Source: CADCWN01 sp046328475
GTDB lineage: Bacteria > Chloroflexota > Chloroflexia > Thermomicrobiales > CADCWN01
Assembly: GCA_046328475.1 (NCBI GenBank)
Contig: JAXLWN010000018.1
Span: 39,348 to 103,347 of the forward strand
Direction: 5' to 3'
Length of the DNA: 64,000 nt
In this document: positions 61,901 to 64,000 of the stretch, in pieces
Layout of the letters: each line of letters begins with the position of its first letter
Position numbering within the stretch: the stretch's first letter is position 1
The notes under the pieces: model-generated
The model's database searches: none
What the model saw: the letters and a program-made list of their open reading frames with translations, nothing else
Told to the model about the DNA's origin: nothing
Translations under genes and position numbers: made by a program

Positions 61901-62331
61901 CCCGCAGGCCAGGCACCCGAGACGAGCGTCGCGTGCTGCGCGATTCCCTCGAAAAAGGCGAACACGGCGAGGTCGCGGATATCGTTTGCCGGTTGGCCGG
62001 GGTACGCGAACGACTCGGAGCGCCCGGATCGCGCGATCGTGCCGCCCGCCGGGCCGAACGCCTCGGTGACGCGGGCCGTCACCGCGCGGTCGGTCGCCGG
62101 GTAGTTGCGCGCGAGGAGCGAGACCGCGAGCGCGAAATTCGACTCGTTCACGGGGGCGTCGTGCAGGGTGTGCCGCAACCCCGCCAGCGTCACGCTCTCG
62201 GTGTAGAGCGGCCCCGCCGCCAGCAGCGTCGTCGCCAGCAGGATCGTCAGCCCGGTCGCCGCCAGCAGCAGCCAATCGGCGCGCAATCGCTTCAGCAGCA
62301 CACCCCAGGAAGCCGTCAGCAGCGCGATCAT
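58978..62331 (-). CDS. FtsX-like ABC permease, first gene of the exporter operon (frameshifts in the middle)
   Basis: ATG at 62331 (an in-frame ATG at 62343 is an alternative). MIALLTASWGVLLKRLRADWLLLAATGLTILLATTLLAAGPLY forms the first helix. The extracytoplasmic domain runs to NSARVTWRAYPNIERLTANDLAPLREQ, then LIQLAILAGYALVLTAGLLVEQRRGEAALLHARGVGPSQAF. Between about 61280 and 60850 several indels disrupt the central helices. From 60850 the sequence is clean: second extracytoplasmic domain, FtsX helices (ALGTIGALVLGFIAAALVAILGFALSAAIAARERQAEFALLRALGLHPRQLVAWLSLEQGITV) and the end LRRIGLGGALRVAEE. About 1115 residues. The stop is 3 bp from the next gene's start, consistent with one transcript. 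Confidence 0.85.
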
Positions 62332-62582
62332 CGGCCGCCCCATCGCGGCGCGGCACCGACCTGCGCCGTGGCGATCTGTATCACGGCTACCGCGCAACGC
62401 GGGCAAGGCATCGCCGGTGCGAGGGCGCGATCCTGCACTGGGTCTACTCCAACCATCCGCCGAATCCGAACTTGTCTGGTGTGCGCGACACTGGTTCGCT
62501 GTCCGCGCAGTATACCATCATCCCCCGCGCCTGCTATCATGCCCCGGTGGGCGGGAACGTGGGTGAGCGAGAAGGGATCACG

Positions 62583-63794
62583 ATGGCAAGGTTGGCGTCT
62601 ACGGCTGTCCCGCTGGTGCGCCGCATCAGGATACCGGCCGAGGTGGCCTCCATCTGCCTGGTCGTTGTGCTGGCCGACATCATCTTCGGCATCAGCGCCC
62701 CGACCTTCTCCCTCCACGCCCGCTCGCTGGGCCTCGACCTGGAGACGATCGGCTGGCTCAGGGCGAGCGGCGGGGTGATCTCACTCTGCCTGGCGCTGCC
62801 CATCGGCCTGCTCTCCGACCGGATCGGGCGGCGTCGGGTCGTCCTCGGCGGCCTCTGCGCCTTTGCACTGGGCATGTTCTGCGTCGGCATGGCGAGCGGC
62901 TTCCCGCTCCTGCTCGCCGGTTCGCTGCTCTTCGGGGTGGCGGGCGTCTCGACCTTCCAGATCAGCGCGGCCCTGCTGGGCGATGTCACCACGCCGGGGC
63001 AGCGCGCGATGGCCTTCGGCCTCTACGCCACCTCGATGGGCGTCGGCTTCACCATCGGGCCGATCATCGGCGGGCAGGTCGCCGAGCACGCCGGGACCAG
63101 CACCGCCTTCTTCGTCGGGGCGATCGTCGCCGTGGCCGCCGTGGCGCTGGCGCTCGTGCTCCTGCCCCGACCCGCCGGGGCACAGTCCGGGGCCGGGCGC
63201 AGCCTGCGCGGCATCCTGGCGATGGCGCGCAGGCCGGACCTCGCGCTCGCCTGCCTCGGCACCCTGCTGATGAGCTGGACCTTCAACGGCGCGATCTCGA
63301 CCTTCTTCCCCATTTATGGCGACGCCCTTGGCCTCTCTGCCGCCACCATCGGCGCGCTCTTCGCGCTCCGCGCGCTCGTCTCCGCCTTCGGGCGCATCCC
63401 CAACGGCATGCTCGCGCGCCTGCTCGGCAACCAATCGGTGATGCTCGGCGCGCTGGTGATCGATGCGGCGTCAATGCTGGCCCTGGCCTTCGCGCACCAG
63501 ACCTGGCTGCTGGCCCTCCTGCTCGTCTGCGAAGGGCTCGCCTTCGGGGCCTACCTCGTCTCCGGCCAGACCTTCGTCGCCGACCGCTCCACCGTGGACA
63601 CTCGCGGCACCGCCGTCGGCCTCTACGCGATGGCGGGCAGCATCGGCGGCACCGCCGCCCCCGCCATCCTCGGCCCCGTCGCCGATAATTGGGGCCTCCC
63701 CGCCACCTTCGGCACCACCAGCGCCCTGCTCGCCGTCGGCATCGTGGTGATCATGGCGGGCATGGCCCTGACTCGGAACAGCGCCACAAACTGA
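62583..63794 (+). CDS. Major facilitator superfamily (MFS) transporter
   Basis: 403 residues from ATG 62583 (GAGAAGGG upstream), twelve predicted helices. The motif A loop LPIGLLSDRIGRRRVVLGG follows helix 2, and the second half repeats it as GRIPNGMLARLLGN. Other helices: GVSTFQISAALLGD, FGLYATSMGVGFTIGPIIGGQ, FGAYLVSGQTFVADRSTVDTRGTAVGLYAMAGSIGGTAAPAILGPVADNWG. It belongs to the DHA1-like efflux or sugar-transporter type; substrate unknown. Divergent from the ABC exporter operon. An extended -10 (TGCTATCAT, about 62530) lies upstream. Confidence 0.9.
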   Translation: MARLASTAVPLVRRIRIPAEVASICLVVVLADIIFGISAPTFSLHARSLGLDLETIGWLRASGGVISLCLALPIGLLSDRIGRRRVVLGGLCAFALGMFCVGMASGFPLLLAGSLLFGVAGVSTFQISAALLGDVTTPGQRAMAFGLYATSMGVGFTIGPIIGGQVAEHAGTSTAFFVGAIVAVAAVALALVLLPRPAGAQSGAGRSLRGILAMARRPDLALACLGTLLMSWTFNGAISTFFPIYGDALGLSAATIGALFALRALVSAFGRIPNGMLARLLGNQSVMLGALVIDAASMLALAFAHQTWLLALLLVCEGLAFGAYLVSGQTFVADRSTVDTRGTAVGLYAMAGSIGGTAAPAILGPVADNWGLPATFGTTSALLAVGIVVIMAGMALTRNSATN

Positions 63795-63833
63795 GCCATC
63801 CCTGGCACCACCTCCTTCCAAGCAGCGCCTCCC

Positions 63834-63892
63834 AGTCCGCGCAGGCGGACTTCGCGGCGAAGCCTTCAGCCGGGACTTCAGTCCACCGGCAC
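63834..63892. repeat. REP-like element, family 2
   Basis: AGTCCGCGCAGGCGGACTTC then GCGGCGAAGCC, ending GGGACTTCAGTCCACCGG. Related to 42545-42607 and 54138-54205 through the CCGCGCAGGCGG arm. Confidence 0.45.
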
Positions 63893-63970
63893 CCCACCCC
63901 ACTTGCCTCCTTCCCCCTCCTCGCGGAAACTACCCGCGTGCTACAGACCGCAATCAGATGGAGGATGGCG

Positions 63971-64000
63971 ATGGGCAACAGCTCCCTCTCGGTCGATCAA
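63971..64000 (+). CDS. Start of a gene cut by the window edge
   Basis: ATG 63971, seven bases after GGAGG, opens MGNSSLSVDQ and remains open to the end of the window. Too short to identify. Confidence 0.4.
   Translation, partial: MGNSSLSVDQ

Overview
High-GC genomic DNA from a bacterium that looks like a member of the Chloroflexota. The reasons are the gene content (beta-propeller surface proteins, MBG-domain proteins, propeller proteins ending in SLH domains, DoxX-type membrane proteins) and a repeat of the form GGLxxxGYP...YFER...LLGQxG that I associate with that phylum. The assignment is an inference; no rRNA is present.

Layout. 1-13.4 kb (+): a run of exported repeat proteins (RCC1, HAF+SLH, RCC1 plus GGL/GYP repeats, GGL/GYP repeats plus WD40, kelch) with one membrane-anchored alpha/beta hydrolase. 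Several neighbours overlap by ATGA. Two proteins end in a PGMPPTGGGG motif, a membrane segment and an Arg-rich tail, like a cell-wall sorting signal. 13.5-15.4 kb (-): acyl-CoA ligase. 15.7-19.7 kb (+): MBG/PKD surface protein and a second anchored hydrolase. 20-21.5 kb (-): Tat-exported multicopper oxidase. 22.5-27.4 kb (+): tandem propeller-SLH paralogues. 28.3-31.4 kb: soluble multi-PAS/GAF histidine kinase. 31.8-35.8 kb: small membrane proteins, a P1B metal ATPase and a two-domain universal stress protein. 36-40 kb: duplicated DoxX-type genes flanking an Ig-like secreted protein, a DNA methyltransferase remnant and a tRNA-Ile. 40.4-47 kb: PiT phosphate transporter with its DUF47 partner, PsiE-like protein, K+ channel and ChrA. 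47-55 kb: AMP ligase, nucleotidyltransferases, DUF3800, four-carbon acid sugar kinase and acetamidase. 54.3-62.3 kb (-): a MacB/FtsX-type ABC exporter operon (two permeases, two ATPases). 62.6 kb to the end: MFS transporter and the start of another gene.

The most striking non-coding signal is a recurring promoter architecture. Four TTYACC-like half-sites repeat every 11 bp, followed by exactly 9 bp and a -10 hexamer (TATGCT, GATAAT, GATACT and similar). At least eight sites lie between 15 and 39 kb; six of them are 58-128 bp upstream of a start codon. The geometry is that of PhoB/PhoP-family (OmpR-type) activator boxes, so these genes may form one regulon.

Many genes carry frameshifts, often in compensating pairs that keep domain sequence intact on both sides. 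This points to sequence errors at least as much as to gene decay, so 'pseudogene' below means 'interrupted as given'. Several families of short palindromic or tandem repeats sit at gene 3' ends and in some cases supply the stop codon.
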